The notes beneath the pieces were generated by a model. The model searched no databases and had not been told where the DNA came from. It was given only the letters and a program-made list of their open reading frames with translations. From NCBI GenBank assembly GCA_947396885.1, contig OX377205.1:98624428-98688427 (forward strand): a stretch of 64,000 bases of DNA. The letters are read 5' to 3'. Numbering within the stretch: position 1 is the first letter of the stretch; each line of letters begins with the position of its first letter. Position numbers and translations under genes: made by a program. Below, one piece after another: positions 23,611-34,749 of the stretch. This DNA comes from Heligmosomoides polygyrus polygyrus. Lineage: Eukaryota > Nematoda > Chromadorea > Rhabditida > Heligmosomidae.

Positions 23611-25069
23611 CAGGGGTGCACATTTAACGGTTAACGATTTAACGATTTTAACGAATTAACGGCATTTTTCGGTAAAATTTGGCTTAACGACTTAACGGAA
23701 ATTTATAGGAATTTAACGGAAATTTTAACGGACTTTTCTCACAGTGAGTTTATCACATTTACCCTCAGTATTCTCTAATGTTGCAGGTCTTGCCCTCCCG
23801 ATTAGGACTGTTCCTGGAAAACTATTGAAATAAGCAAGATTATTTTGATGTTTTATCAATTCAATTCGTTTTGAATTTTTAGAAATAATACAATTTGGGG
23901 GCACGTGTAGCGCAGTCGGAGGAGGTCCTGGCTGTCGCGTGCACCCTATACCAGGTTGCTGGTCCTTCCTCGGGATTTCCCGTCCAGGCCAACCAAGCCT
24001 TCGATCCCTCTTGGGTCGGTGAATTGGTAGCGAACTTGCCTGGGAATAATAGAGCGCTGATTTCTTCATCGGTTGGCCACCGCAAGCCATTGTCTCCAGA
24101 GTATCCCGTAGAAGTAGAATGAGCGGCGTATCCCAAAAGGGATTGAGTATCGCCATCCTTTATCCTTATTCTTTAATGTACTTTGGAGCCAGAAATTTCT
24201 TCGCCGAGTCCCAAGCAGGTCAACGAATTCACGAAGATACTGGTCTAAACTCGTAGGGTATGCCTAATCTCACCTGGCGCTGCTCATCTGAAAATACTTT
24301 TGCCCACCTGGAGCAGTCGAGACGGAGCGAGTGCTTTCGGCCGCTGGACGTATTCGACGTATTTTAAGCTATTTTACAAAAAGCTAATAACAAAACCTTG
24401 GAAAGCTACCTTTCCTGAACGTTAACACGAAGACGGCGTGTCACACCTTCTCGGCAGTGTGGGACCGTGTGACACGACGTCGTATCACTGTCCCGACGTT
24501 GCAAAAATATGATTGTTCCCACGCACCAGGCACTCGAAAATTGTGCGTTCGTCAACGTGTTAACAATCCACTGATAGGAGTTTTTATTGTATTTTTATTA
24601 ATTCTTTCTGTACTTAATGGGCTGGTGCCTGCACGGAGATTGCACATGTTCGTAGAACAGTCTAACAGAAGAACCAGGAAAGGGCGGAACTCCGGGTACC
24701 TGCCTGATCGCACATTTTAGGATGTCTTACCGATGATCATCTTGCATTGAATGGTAATTCCATAGTTATTCTTATTCTATACCCTGTAGATAATTTGTTG
24801 TTGAAGGCTTGTTTATTTTTCTGTGTTTGTTGATGTTGAATTGTTTATTTAACATTGCAGTGTTACACTCCATTCCTTGAACGTTAGCTGTTGACCTCTT
24901 GAAGTTGAAACGTATAAGGTTTTCTATATTTTTTTCAGTTGAAATAATGGTTTGCAGCTAAGTGTATTCTTTAACGAAATTTAACGATTTACCGGAAATT
25001 TAACGAAAATTTTCCGTTAAAAAATTTCGTTAAGAAAATTTAACGCCCAGAATTTTGTGTGCACCCCTA
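23611..25069. mobile_element. hAT-like non-autonomous transposon with 8-bp target duplication
   Basis: The left end is CAGGGGTGCACATTTAACGG and the right end is the reverse complement of TAGGGGTGCACACAAAATTC. The flanks carry the identical octamer ATACACAC (23603-23610 and 25070-25077). CAGGGGTGCAC termini and 8-bp duplications are hAT hallmarks. Both subterminal regions are loaded with TTAACG/CGTTAA repeats (about ten on the left within 130 bp), as expected for hAT transposase binding regions. I see no hAT transposase domain or BED finger inside. The interior holds a SINE (23893-24175), so it is a deletion derivative or MITE-like member. Confidence 0.85.
23893..24175 (+). repeat. tRNA-derived SINE, family 2, inside the hAT-like element
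   Basis: Head CACGTGTAGCGCAGTCGGAG, body CCAGGCCAACCAAGCCTTCG, and tail TTGAGTATCGCCATCCTTTA then TCCTTATTC. Compared with the 22.2-kb copy it differs by scattered substitutions. It inserted after the hAT-like element, because the hAT ends remain intact on both sides. Confidence 0.85.
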
Positions 25070-25073
25070 ATAC

Positions 25074-25076
25074 ACA

Positions 25077-25107
<31 letters not shown>

Positions 25108-25132
25108 CATACATACATACATACATACCACT
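25074..25132. repeat. (AC)n / (ATAC)n microsatellite
   Basis: The run of ACACAC followed by ACATACATAC is a simple repeat. The hAT-like element landed in such a run, since CACACACAC also precedes its left end at 23590-23610. Confidence 0.9.
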
Positions 25133-27522
25133 ACTCCTTGATCTATAGTAGGATTTGATATTTATTTTATTTTTGGTCACAATTTTCATTTGACTGACAG
25201 CGAAGTTCCTTCAAGGAGCACCCTTAAGCGGCATAAAAAAACAATTTCAACAATTCGGCCAATTTTTATGTTCAAAAGTAATGATTGTGCCATATTTTGT
25301 TGTATTGATAGCAAAATTCCTGTTTGCAAGGAGCTTCACACCCGTAAGCGATATAACAAATTCATTTGTAAGGACACACATGTATATCTTCACTTTCGTA
25401 CTTTACGTAAGCAGCATTTATACTATCAATGAAATAAAAATCGCAATGTGCTTTCCAAGTGCATAGCGCGATCTCGTCTCTGGCTTCCCTGTTGTGCTTT
25501 AAAGCAAAATGTATATTATTATGTTTTGAAAACACTCATTCGGGACTGTTGGACTGAAAAAATCTTTAAGAAAGTTATAACCAATTTTTCTTGAACAAAA
25601 AATATTTTAATTTTTTTTTTGGAGACTCCGTAGCTAACCAGTGAGAAGCTAGCTCATTTCGATTTAGAAGACGTTCACTTTGATTTCAGAATCACCAAGT
25701 TTAGAAAAGTTTCCAATTTGACTTGATAATTGTCCAATTTAACGTGAAAAGTGTGACTTGAAGTGTCCAGGACCTATCCTAATCGGAAGGGGCAGTGCCA
25801 AGGTGACAGTTGCGCCGAGCATTCCACGACACGATACACCACAAAGTCTGCGCACACGTATACCACCATCGTATCATCTGGCAGTATTGAAAGCTATGGA
25901 ACGAATTCAAGGGAAAGGACGGACGGGCCAAACGCGCATGCCACCCTCCGACTAGGATAGACCTAGTGTCCAATTTGTCGGAGAAATAGTTTCTACATCT
26001 CAGCCGCATCCTTATCAATATAGCAGATTCCAATTCAAACTTCATATGGCGTCGAAGGGGCCGTTCTGCGTTGAGTTCCGCCTTCCTCAATTAATGTCCG
26101 CTCCTCTTCGCTTCGCCCATTTTCGTCTACACGTCGGCCGAAAATATTTTCGCATTCTCCGCTGTTTGGCGCGACATTGCTGCCCCATTTCGCACAGTAC
26201 AACGGCGGCTCTATAGAGCTTCCGAACAGACTCAATTGAGTTTGAACTGTCGGTGATTCAGAGGCTTTCGAAGCTGTATCGATCCATGGGATTTTTCCCT
26301 ATTCATGGCCTCGCTCCGAGATGAGCTCTTCTGAAACTGAACACCATCTCCTTTCACAGTAGTTCACTCAGTTCGTTGTGAAACTCACAGTTCTGACTAA
26401 TTGGTCTTCCCATTGTCGTCGGGACAAGCCACTCTTCCATGGAACTTTAGTGCTTCTCGTGGGCCCATATACTTTAAAACAATTTTTTTGATGTTTTTAA
26501 AGCAACCAAGCTTTTATGTTTAACGCTTACATGCTACAATGACTGTATTTTCGGCCAAAAATTAAGCAACGTGAAACTTCTACACTTTGAAGACATTTCA
26601 TTGTAGTCGCTGGGAAAAACACGCATTCTACGATAACAGGAATCCTGATGACAAGTCGTCTCCATTGAAGGATTGCGCGCCCCATTTCGACTGCCGCGCG
26701 CGTCTCTGGGCTCTCCTCGTTCCCCAGGCTATTTCTCGGCGCCTCCTGATTTTCAGGGATTTCGTCCTAATCAGCGCGTCCAGCCCTGTTCTTAGGCTTA
26801 CAGGCAATGTAGCGGCTGTGCGCTTCCGTGGGCAATTGGCCTGAGGGGGATGTTTCATTCTGTGCGTAGCTTGTGTCGTGGTCTCTCCCTCCGAACTCCT
26901 TGCGCGTATCTGTTTGGGTTTAATTACCCAAGTTTGAGGTGGTCTCCAACGCGTTCGGTCGCATTCATCTCTACCGCGTGGCAGTGCTTAATCTGTTGGT
27001 TGGAGTCACTTCAGATCCTGTCTTAACCCGAGTCTGCCCTTTTAGTTGTTTATTGTACGATCGCCAAATCTGAGCGACACTTTTTGTTATTGTAAGGTAA
27101 TTTATCTATATTTAAAAATGCCTTGTGTGCAAGTGTGGTCACTGCTGTTTTTAGACAACTGTTTTCTGACTTTGCACCAAAATTTCGATTTAATTCCGAC
27201 TTTGCGTTTCCGAGATTCAACCGGTAATGCTCCAACGGAAAATTGGGGCTTTTCTGCCATCTCGGAAGATGGCATATATTTTGCAGTCTTTGGAAGTCAT
27301 CGTATGTATTTTGTAAGTAGTCAAAACTGCATGCTTTTCTCTGTCCAAAGATATCAAAACATTCTTCGAAGTCGTGGACTAGAAAACTGAAACAATGGCG
27401 GAAATATCCAGCGCACTATGGAGGCGAGTACTTTCCCTACAACCTCGATGCCGAGGTTCCAAGATGAGTATAGCATTACCTGACCATATCAAAAATATAA
27501 GTCACTTGAAGACTGAATGAAA
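25133..27522. other. Intergenic sequence without established gene
   Basis: 25170-25760 resembles the dispersed AT-rich element with AAGCGATATAACAAATTC, GTGCATAGCGCGATCTCG and GTCCAATTTAACGTGAAAAG phrases (compare 42.5-43.1 and 53.8-54.3 kb). 26035-26235 and 26587-26860 carry open frames on both strands without motif or phased splice sites. 27050-27390 shares CGATTTAATTCCGACTTxxC with 18.5 and 43.5 kb. I see no exon I would defend. Confidence 0.35.
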
Positions 27523-27659
27523 AATCTGATGCGCAATTACTGACTGCTTTCCCGATACACCTTTCTGCGTACGCAAGACTCTATGACAATAATCATCACG
27601 AGGAATGCTTGAAGAAAAAGGTGTATCGGGAAAGCAGTCAGTAATTGCGCATCAGATTT
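27523..27659. repeat. Perfect inverted repeat, ~41-bp arms, ~55-bp loop
   Basis: AAAATCTGATGCGCAATTAC and onward to GATACACCT (27523-27563) is repeated inverted as AGGTGTATCGGGAAAGCAGT to GATTTT (27619-27659). No mismatch was noticed across the arms. It could be a small foldback element or a recent palindromic duplication. No TA or other target duplication is obvious. Confidence 0.85.
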
Positions 27660-27992
27660 TCCCATATGGTAGCGCCATTATCAATCCTGAACGCTAGCTG
27701 TTCATCTAGGATAGTTTTGAGATTTTAGTCAGATCTTCTTGCCGACTTTGACAGGGAACCAACGAATAGTCGCCCTTTGAAGATCGTGTTGCCTATGCAA
27801 TATTTGGCCGGCAACACAAAAACCTGAAAACGACCACATTTGGACAAATGGATTCGGCGTTTGTAAGCCGTTGATGTGAATCACTTTTCCAGTATCGTAT
27901 TGTTGATGCCGGATGCATCAACAATACGCACCGAAGATATGCGGGTAGAGGGGAGAAACATGCCCAGGATGTGGCATTGATCTTATGCCTTA

Positions 27993-28125
27993 GGCCCCGT
28001 TTATACTTTGTCGCGGCGCGAAGCGACACCACGTATAGTGGCCATATTGATTGTGCGACGCGATCGATCAATTTGGCCTTAATGCGTGGCCATCGCGTCG
28101 CGCTGCGACGAAGTATAAACGGGCC
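27993..28125. mobile_element. Hairpin MITE, family A (GGCCCCGTTTATACTTCG)
   Basis: It starts GGCCCCGTTTATACTTTGTC and ends GACGAAGTATAAACGGGCC, with TTA on each side (27990-27992 and 28126-28128). The arms pair over almost the whole 133 bp, with a GATCGATCAATTTGGCC centre. Eight or more copies occur in the window, most inside introns of the receptor gene. The 3-bp T-x-A duplication and GGCCCC ends resemble PIF/Harbinger-type elements (inference). Confidence 0.85.
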
Positions 28126-29222
28126 TTAGGGATCGTCTAGAGTGCACGCGACACGGTGTAATAGTGAGCGTCGATATCGATTCATCGCGTCGTGCGATCG
28201 ATGATGATTGTCCGAGGCCACTCTCGGCGAAGACAGACGACGAGTGAATCGCCTTTGACAGTTTCCTCGCCTTTTATTGGCGAGGGGTTACGGTAGCGCG
28301 CGAAAATGGCGCGCGAAAGTATACGAGGTTCAATTTGGGACGCAAAAATACAAAATTTAAAAAGTCGCAACTCGACCAATACTTGACTAAGTCTCGATCT
28401 ATACTTGACAGTAGTTATGTTCGCTTGCTCATGAGGTGTTCTCTAACTTCGTCGCGAGACTGTTGAATCTGGTCCCAATAGTATCCGTGTGTTGTTAGGA
28501 CTTCGACGCAGAATATTTCTCTCTCGATGGACAGCTACAGTGGCAGCAAATTATTTACGGACACCTACCTCTGCAGGATTCTTCGATCGTAACTTTGGAA
28601 CCAGAGACTGCAGAGAAACCTGGGTAGATTTTTAGAATCCTCCGAAAATTCTCTACAAAACATATCTGAATGCTGTCTTGGCGTGTCTAAATTCAGAAGA
28701 GAAATTCGAGTGGAAGGAAAATGCTCATGAGGTAATGCGTTGAAAACACCTCTTCAAACTCGCAATGTATTACAGTAGATCACAATGATCAGTGCTGAAA
28801 CCGATAATTTGCGTGAAACAAACAGCTTTACATACTCTCCAACTCCGAGCAGCCCTCCTGAAGATGGCGAAAAGCAAGTGGCTAACAGCAGCCCAGCGGG
28901 CTCAAGCTGCGCATCTCCAAGACTTGAAATGGTCCCACGCCGACATCGAAAGAAAGCTCAAGTTGCCGAGATCTACTGTTTTTCAAGCGTTATCAATTTC
29001 AGTGTTGATCATTACTATCTACTGTGATACATTGTGATTTTGAAGAGGTGTTTCCAAAGCGCCACCTCATGACCATTTTCATTCCGCTTGAATTTCTCTT
29101 TGAATTTAGACACGCCAAGACAACATCTGTGTTTTGTAGGGAATTTTCACTGGATTCTAAAATCCTACTGTTCTCTGGGCTCCTTGTTTCCGAAGTTACG
29201 ATCGAAGAACACCGGAGAGGTA

Positions 29223-32200
29223 CTTACTTTGATACTTTGATGGTCTTTTGTCGGCTGGAGGTCTTCTCAGCGGGGACCACAACTCTTCCAGACCGCTCAA
29301 TCTCTGGCTGCTTGCATCCAGTGAGGCAGACTCCGCTCTCTGAAAGATCTTGAGAATGAGTCTGCCCATCGCGTTGGCGGTCGTCCCAGTGGTCTCTTAT
29401 GGTCTCTCGGGAGCCATTCTGTAACACGGAGACTCCATCTGTCGTCCTTTCGTCGAAGCAGGTGTCCGGCCCAGCGATATTTGGACTTCTTCATGTACTG
29501 CAGCGGGTCTGCTAATTGCGACTTCTCCCGTAGCTCCGAGCTTCATAGGCCTTCTTTCCATTGCTGACGAAGGCTTGTTCTCAGAAGACATCTCTCCAGT
29601 GCACGATGCGTAGTTTGCATCGCTCTGGCGATTGTCTTGTTGTTGGGCCAGGTTTCCGTCGCGTAACACATCGCAGGCAGTACAGAGGCGTTGAATGTCG
29701 AGGCCCTGAGGCCGGGATCCTTCACCTGATCGGTGACTTCGCGAATCGAACTGAAGGCTGCCCATGCTGCGCGTCTCCTGCGGGCGATTTCAGGAGCGAG
29801 GTCGTTATCCATGTTCAGCTCTCTTCCCAGATAGACGTAGGAGTCGACCTGTTGCAGAGCGACTCCATTTAACCTTACGAGTCCCGTGTCACACCACTGG
29901 TTGACCATAAACTGCGTTTTGGACATATTCATGTCCAATCCAATCTTCATACCTGCCACATTGAGCTCGTTCAGCATTTCCTCGGCTTTTGCCGTGCTGG
30001 TAGAGATGAGAACAATATCGTCGGCGAAGCGAAGGTTGCTGATCCGTTTACCGTCGACAAGGTAGCCTTTATCGTCCCAGTTCAAGTCTTTCATGGCATC
30101 CTGAAGTGCCGCTGTGAATAGCTTGGGAGAAATCGTGTCTCCCTGCCGTACTCCTTTCCCGATAGGAATTTTAAGCTTTCGATCGAACAGCTGGATGGTA
30201 GTCGATGTGTTCGAGAAGCATTCGTCGAGAAGTCGGATGTAGGGCGATGGTATACTAGCGTGCACAAGGGCGTTCAGAATGGCGTTGATTTCCACAGAGT
30301 CGAACGCTTTCCGATAATCCACGAAGACAAGAACAAGTGGGAGGTGGTATTCGCGGCTCCTTTCGATGAGCTGTGAGACAGTCTGAATATGGTCCATGCA
30401 GGAGAAATCCTTGCGAAACCCTGCTTGCTCCACTGGCTGATATTCATCCAAGCAACGCTACATGCGGTTAAGCAGTATCTTGGTGAAGATCTTGTACACA
30501 ACCGAGAGAAGACTGATGGGTCGATAGTTGTTGATATCCTCCTGCTGACCTTTTTTGAAGATTAAAACTGTTTTCGACTCCTTCCATGAGTCCGGAATCC
30601 TACCAAGTCGAAGGTAGTGGTTGAAGTGCTTGGCAAGAAGTGAGCAGACGGCACTGCCACCCGCACGAAGGAGATCAGCAGAAATGCCGTCCGGTCCGGG
30701 AGCAGTGCCCAGCTTCATCCTTTTGATAGCATGAGCAACTTCTGATTCCAGAATGGGAGGTACTTCCTCAGCTGGTGGCATCAAGCATTTCGGGACAGTG
30801 ATGGAAGAACGAAACAGATCTGTGTAGAATTGTTGAACGATGGCCTCCATCGCTCTTCGAGACGTTTGCGTTGTTCCATCCTTATCCACAAGGGCTGACA
30901 TTATTGCCTTCTGATCGCAGAGATCTCGTTTGCAGTGCTTTATGCTTGAACCTTTCCCAGCCGCTTCTAACAGCTTCAATCTTCTGTAGGCTTGAATGGA
31001 CTCCTTCACTGCAATTCGACAGGCCTTCGAGATGGTGACTTTTTCCAGATGGGAAGCATTAGGATCTAGTTTAACAGCTCTTCTTTGCTCCAAGAGTTTA
31101 ATCGCATGTGCGTTGAGTCTTGAAGCAGACGGCGATGTGGCTTCGCAAGAGCTGCTAGCACATTTCAACAGTCCTTTGGAGAGAAGGTCGTAGTCTTCCG
31201 ATGGATCTTCAAGAAGATTCCAATCATACGACTTTATCGCATATTCCAACTCCTCAGACTTGAATGTGGGGATCCTCACCGGTGCCGGTTTATGGGTGTC
31301 ACGCTTGAACATCCTCTTTTTGAGAGTCAGCTTTGCACGGACAAGACGGTGATCCGAGCCGGTGTCAAATGAAGGTAGCACGGAGACGTCGAACAGACTC
31401 CAGCGTCTGTTCGTAAGAACATGGTCGATCTCTGAACGTGTTTCTCCATTTGGGCTTTCCCAGGTCCATCGTCGGTTTGAAGGCTTCTTAAACATAGAAT
31501 TTCCATGGTAGAGACGGCACGCGGATAGGAAGTCTATCAGGCGCTCTCCGTTTTCGTTCCCTGAGGAAGTTCCATGTGGTCCTAGCCTCCATTCGTCGTG
31601 ATCATTCGTACCGACGATAGCGTTAAAGTCACCAACGACAACTTTGTAGTAGCTCTTTTCGTCGTTGACAGTCCTTTCGAACAGCTTGTAGAATTCCTCC
31701 TTTTCTTCATCTGTGGCCGCAGATGTTGGAGCATATCCATTTATGATGGAGATGGTTCCTTGATCTTTGGTTTCCAGACGAAGAACAGCTTCTCGCGGAC
31801 TGATGATCTTGTAAGAGTCTACTAGGTGGTGCACTGTCGAATTGACGAGAAATCCAACTCCGCCAATATTCTTTCTGTCCACCTTTGCTCCGATAATGAG
31901 AAGCTCGTTGTGATCGGTCCTTCTTATGGTTTCCGTTCTGCCTTTCGTTTCCTGCAGGGCGATAACGTCGTATTTGATTTTGCGGCTTCTGTAAAGCAGT
32001 GTCCGAAGATCCTGCTCAGATGCGATCGAACGACAGTTATAAGTGCAGACGAATAGGCAGTTTCCGTGTCGTGGTGGGAGGGAGTTTCCGGTAGTCCGAT
32101 TCCAATGACGTCCTGATAGTTTAACTCCGAGATTAGATGGCCCCTCGCCGGAGGTGGATGCAACCGACGTCGTAGAAGTCCACCTCCGGCGCGCGGAGGA

Positions 32201-32418
32201 CTGGGGCGCGGGTTTAGTTGTTTGAGCCGTAGCGGTGGTCTGGCTACTCACATGTTCCTGGCCAGGGATACTGGAGAGCCGCCCATACACGACAAAACGT
32301 CGCGTACTGCGTGACCGTTTGTGCCGTTAGCCATCACAAAGTGATGTTCACCCCTTCACCGCGGTGAGGTGACACATGAAGGGGTGAACATCAGCAGGGT
32401 GAACGAAAGGGTGAACAG
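29223..32418 (-). mobile_element. RTE-type non-LTR retrotransposon, near full length
   Basis: The copy is flanked by the 9-bp target duplication GGAGAGGTA (29214-29222 and 32419-32427). Its length, 3.2 kb, is that of complete RTE elements. The 5' end (high coordinates) has a run of GTTCACCC repeats and a GGTGAAGGGGTGAACATC hairpin (32320-32415), probably part of the 5' UTR. A short frame MANGTNGHAVRDVLS (32331 downwards) may be the original ORF start, one frame away from the main ORF. It is inserted in the right terminus of a Tc1-like element. Confidence 0.92.
29297..32290 (-). pseudogene. RTE ORF: AP endonuclease plus reverse transcriptase, three nonsense codons
   Basis: One frame runs for almost 1,000 codons. 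The apurinic-type endonuclease comes first: TYNCRSI, ALQETKG (catalytic Glu), NGYAP, VVVGDFNAIVG (Asp/Asn), SEIDHVLTNRR and GSDHRLV (Asp-His). The RT follows: GPDGISADLL, RPISLLSVVYKIFTKI, VFVDYRKAFDSVE (motif A), KGVRQGDTISPKLF (motif B), LRFADDIVLIS (motif C, FADD). The tail has KYRWAGHLLRRKDDRW and RWADSF, typical of RTE. Lesions are TAG at 30460-30458 (expected Glu), TGA at 29545-29543 (expected Arg) and TGA at 29299-29297 (Arg in the second copy). No indels were found, so it is a rather young copy. Confidence 0.9.
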
Positions 32419-32456
32419 GGAGAGGTAGGTGTTCGTAAATATTTTGCCGCCGCCGG

Positions 32457-32992
32457 TTGCTAACGCGCTTGATGAAGCGGATTTCCGTGAGGACCAAAGC
32501 AAACATCCAGTTTGTCTACGTAACCAATCTATTGTAAGTGCATGTGAACGGTCGAATTCGATATGTCAAGGTCTTCTCGGCCATTTCTCGAGTTGTCGTC
32601 CGGCGGTTCGTTTCAGTTGACGCCTTTATCCTGTCGTCGTCAGTAATGACTGTACATCCAGTATGTGGCGCATCTTGCACATTAAAATTTCCACCGCGAA
32701 ATCGAGCAAAACAACGCTGACACTAGCTTTCATTAAGGCGGTCCTCACCATAAAAATCACATAATTTCTTCCGAGTTTACACCCCTTTTTTTACCCTTTC
32801 GGAAAAATATGCCAATGATGCTCTCTTTGAGTGTCCATTTTCAACTTAATTTTTTACCAACTTGTTTTTACTAATGAGGTTTAGTTTTGGATAGAATTCA
32901 TTGCCATGTTTTTCATAGTTTCCTCCGAGCTGAGAGATGCCGTTTTGCACATGGAGTTTGAGCACCTGAACTAAAAGATTATGAGGCAACTA
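32457..32992. other. Intergenic sequence
   Basis: No gene or repeat was recognised. Short open frames at 32429-32720 overlap the end of the Tc1-like element and have no motif. Confidence 0.35.
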
Positions 32993-34275
32993 TTAGGTTG
33001 TAACGAAATAAATGGCACTGAACCACTGTAAATTTAAACAGTTTTTATCTCGGCTTGTAAGCAAGTTTATTAATCGAAATAAAAACCTTCTGATTCTACA
33101 CATCTTTGCCAACGTGACACAAGCTTTTTTATCCCAGTAGTATAAAAATCAGAAGTTCTGGAATTGACGAAATCTTCGAAGGCACTTTCGGCATCCTGTT
33201 GATATTTGAATATTTTCCCTACCAAGAAGTCGCCAAGATGCTTGAAGAGATGATAGTCTGTTGGGGAGAGGTCGGGAGAAAACGGAGGATGTGGTAGAGT
33301 TTCAATGCTCAGCTCATTCAGTTTCTGCAACGTCATTCGTGCTACATGGGGGAGAGCATTGTCGTGCAGAAGGAGAACTCGCCTTCGGTTTACCAAAGCC
33401 GGCCGGATATCCTTCAACTTTTTCATCATTTCTTCAATTTCAATGCAGTACTTCTCTGCCGTGATGGATTCACCGGGAGGGAGGAAGCTGTGGCGAATAA
33501 TTCCCAGCGAACACCACCATACTGTCACCATTACTTTCTTTTGGTGCAATTCCGGCTTCGCAGAAACCTTGGGGCTCTCATCGCTGTCCACCCACTGTGC
33601 CGATCGTCCCCTGTTGTCGTACATTATCCATTTCTCGTCACAGGTTACGATGCGATCAAGGAATGGGTCCGTTTCGTTCCGTAGAAGCAGTGCGGACGAG
33701 ATCTCATATCGTCGGTTTCTTTGCTCCTCAGACAGCTCGTGAGGCACCCATCTTTCCAGCTTTTGGGACTTTCCAGTTTCCTTCAGATGCCGGGCAGCTG
33801 TGTTGTGACTGACGCCAAGAACCTTCGCTATCTCCCTGGTACCTTTGTGTGGATCCTCCTCTACCACATCTCTCAGCGTGTCCTCATCAACATCACTATG
33901 CCTCCCACGACCTTCATGTTCTTCCAAGCTCTCATCTCCATTCCGGAACTTCTGATACCAATGATACGCCATCCGAATCGTGGAACATCCTTGACCGAAT
34001 GCGGCGTTGATCTTCTCGTCCGCCTCCTTAGCTGTAGTGCCCAGCTCGAATTCATACAAGTAAATGCCTCGGATTACCCCTTTGTCCATCTGCAAAAAAG
34101 TCAATAAAACTCTAAAGTTTTCCCACTTTTACATAGAAAATTTGGTACTCACCGGTAGAGCAAAGTTTGCGCTTCTAAATGATATGCCACATGTTGCGGT
34201 TTGTTCTTGATCAAACGCGTAAAGACGCGCCAAAAAATGGCGTGAGCCAGTGCCATTTAATTCGTTACAACCTAA
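32993..34275 (-). mobile_element. Structurally complete mariner transposon
   Basis: 1,283 bp bounded by TTAGGTTGTAACGAAATAAA on the left and the reverse complement of TTAGGTTGTAACGAATTAAA on the right (28-bp inverted repeats with one mismatch), with TA on both sides (32991-32992 and 34276-34277). Length, repeats and target site are all those of an intact mariner. It encodes an uninterrupted transposase on the minus strand. Confidence 0.97.
33070..34104 (-). CDS. mariner transposase, DD34D, 344 aa, uninterrupted
   Basis: It cuts and re-inserts the element by binding the inverted repeats and using a metal-dependent DDD catalytic site. The N-terminal half (1-110) has two helix-turn-helix regions, with YHWYQKFRNGDESLE and VLGVSHNTAARHLKE visible. 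The linker WVPHELSEEQ (119-128) is the mariner signature that contacts the partner subunit. Catalytic residues are D156 (VTCDEKWIMYDNR), D248 (LLLHDNALPH) and D283 (FSPDLSPTDYHLF), with exactly 34 residues between the last two. Length matches active mariners (about 345 aa). The ATG lies about 170 bp inside the right inverted repeat. All motifs are present, so activity is possible though untested. Confidence 0.95.
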   Translation of the reverse strand: MTFLQMDKGVIRGIYLYEFELGTTAKEADEKINAAFGQGCSTIRMAYHWYQKFRNGDESLEEHEGRGRHSDVDEDTLRDVVEEDPHKGTREIAKVLGVSHNTAARHLKETGKSQKLERWVPHELSEEQRNRRYEISSALLLRNETDPFLDRIVTCDEKWIMYDNRGRSAQWVDSDESPKVSAKPELHQKKVMVTVWWCSLGIIRHSFLPPGESITAEKYCIEIEEMMKKLKDIRPALVNRRRVLLLHDNALPHVARMTLQKLNELSIETLPHPPFSPDLSPTDYHLFKHLGDFLVGKIFKYQQDAESAFEDFVNSRTSDFYTTGIKKLVSRWQRCVESEGFYFD

Positions 34276-34277
34276 TA

Positions 34278-34749
34278 AATATAATGGGCTTCGAAAAATT
34301 CAGTTTTCCGAGGACGTTGTCGCTTTTCTACTCTTCAACAACGGCGACCGGCTTTGGCGCCGTACTTATCGGATGCGAGTGCTTTCGAAGACAAAAACTG
34401 GAGGCTTTTAAACCTGTGGAATGCACGAGTCGCAGTTTGCCGACGGCTGCTACTACATTTCTTTGAGCCATATCCACGTGCGCAAATGTAGGTCGATTTC
34501 TCCGTAGTCTACTACGTTCATTATCACTCTCTGGGCTATTAGACCGATTTTTTTGTTGAAATGTCAGTGTCGCCTTCCTATTTTCTTATTTTTTTGTTGA
34601 GAGACGCACGGTGACAGGCATATTGTTTAGCTGATTCATCCCCCAGCTTGTCTTCATGTTTATTATTTATTTATTCATCCTTTAATCGGATGTTGTTTTA
34701 GGAACATATAGATACATATAGGTATATACGTATACTAGTCGCTCTTCAC
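34278..34749. other. Intergenic sequence
   Basis: No gene was recognised. It is AT-rich with TTATTTATTTATTC near 34665 and ends at the start of a transposase relic. Confidence 0.3.

Larger units (their letters stand above)
28538..32456. mobile_element. Internally deleted Tc1-like element, split by an RTE insertion
   Basis: The left end CAGTGGCAGCAAATTATTTA is preceded by TA (28536-28537); the right end ends in the reverse complement of GGCGGCAAAATATTTACGAA near 32456. It is the same family as the element at 8.9-10.6 kb. Only the start of the transposase survives (+, 28865-28990: KSKWLTAAQRAQAAHLQDLK, an HTH) before it jumps to the right inverted terminus at about 29000. The right terminus is cut at 29222 and resumes at 32419. 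Without the RTE the element would be roughly 0.7 kb. Confidence 0.8.

Noticed and set aside
29561..29872. 103-codon + strand frame, identical at 35605-35916
   Set aside because: Antisense shadow of the RTE reverse transcriptase in both copies.
33305..34107. Long + strand frames of 110-145 codons
   Set aside because: Antisense to the intact mariner transposase.
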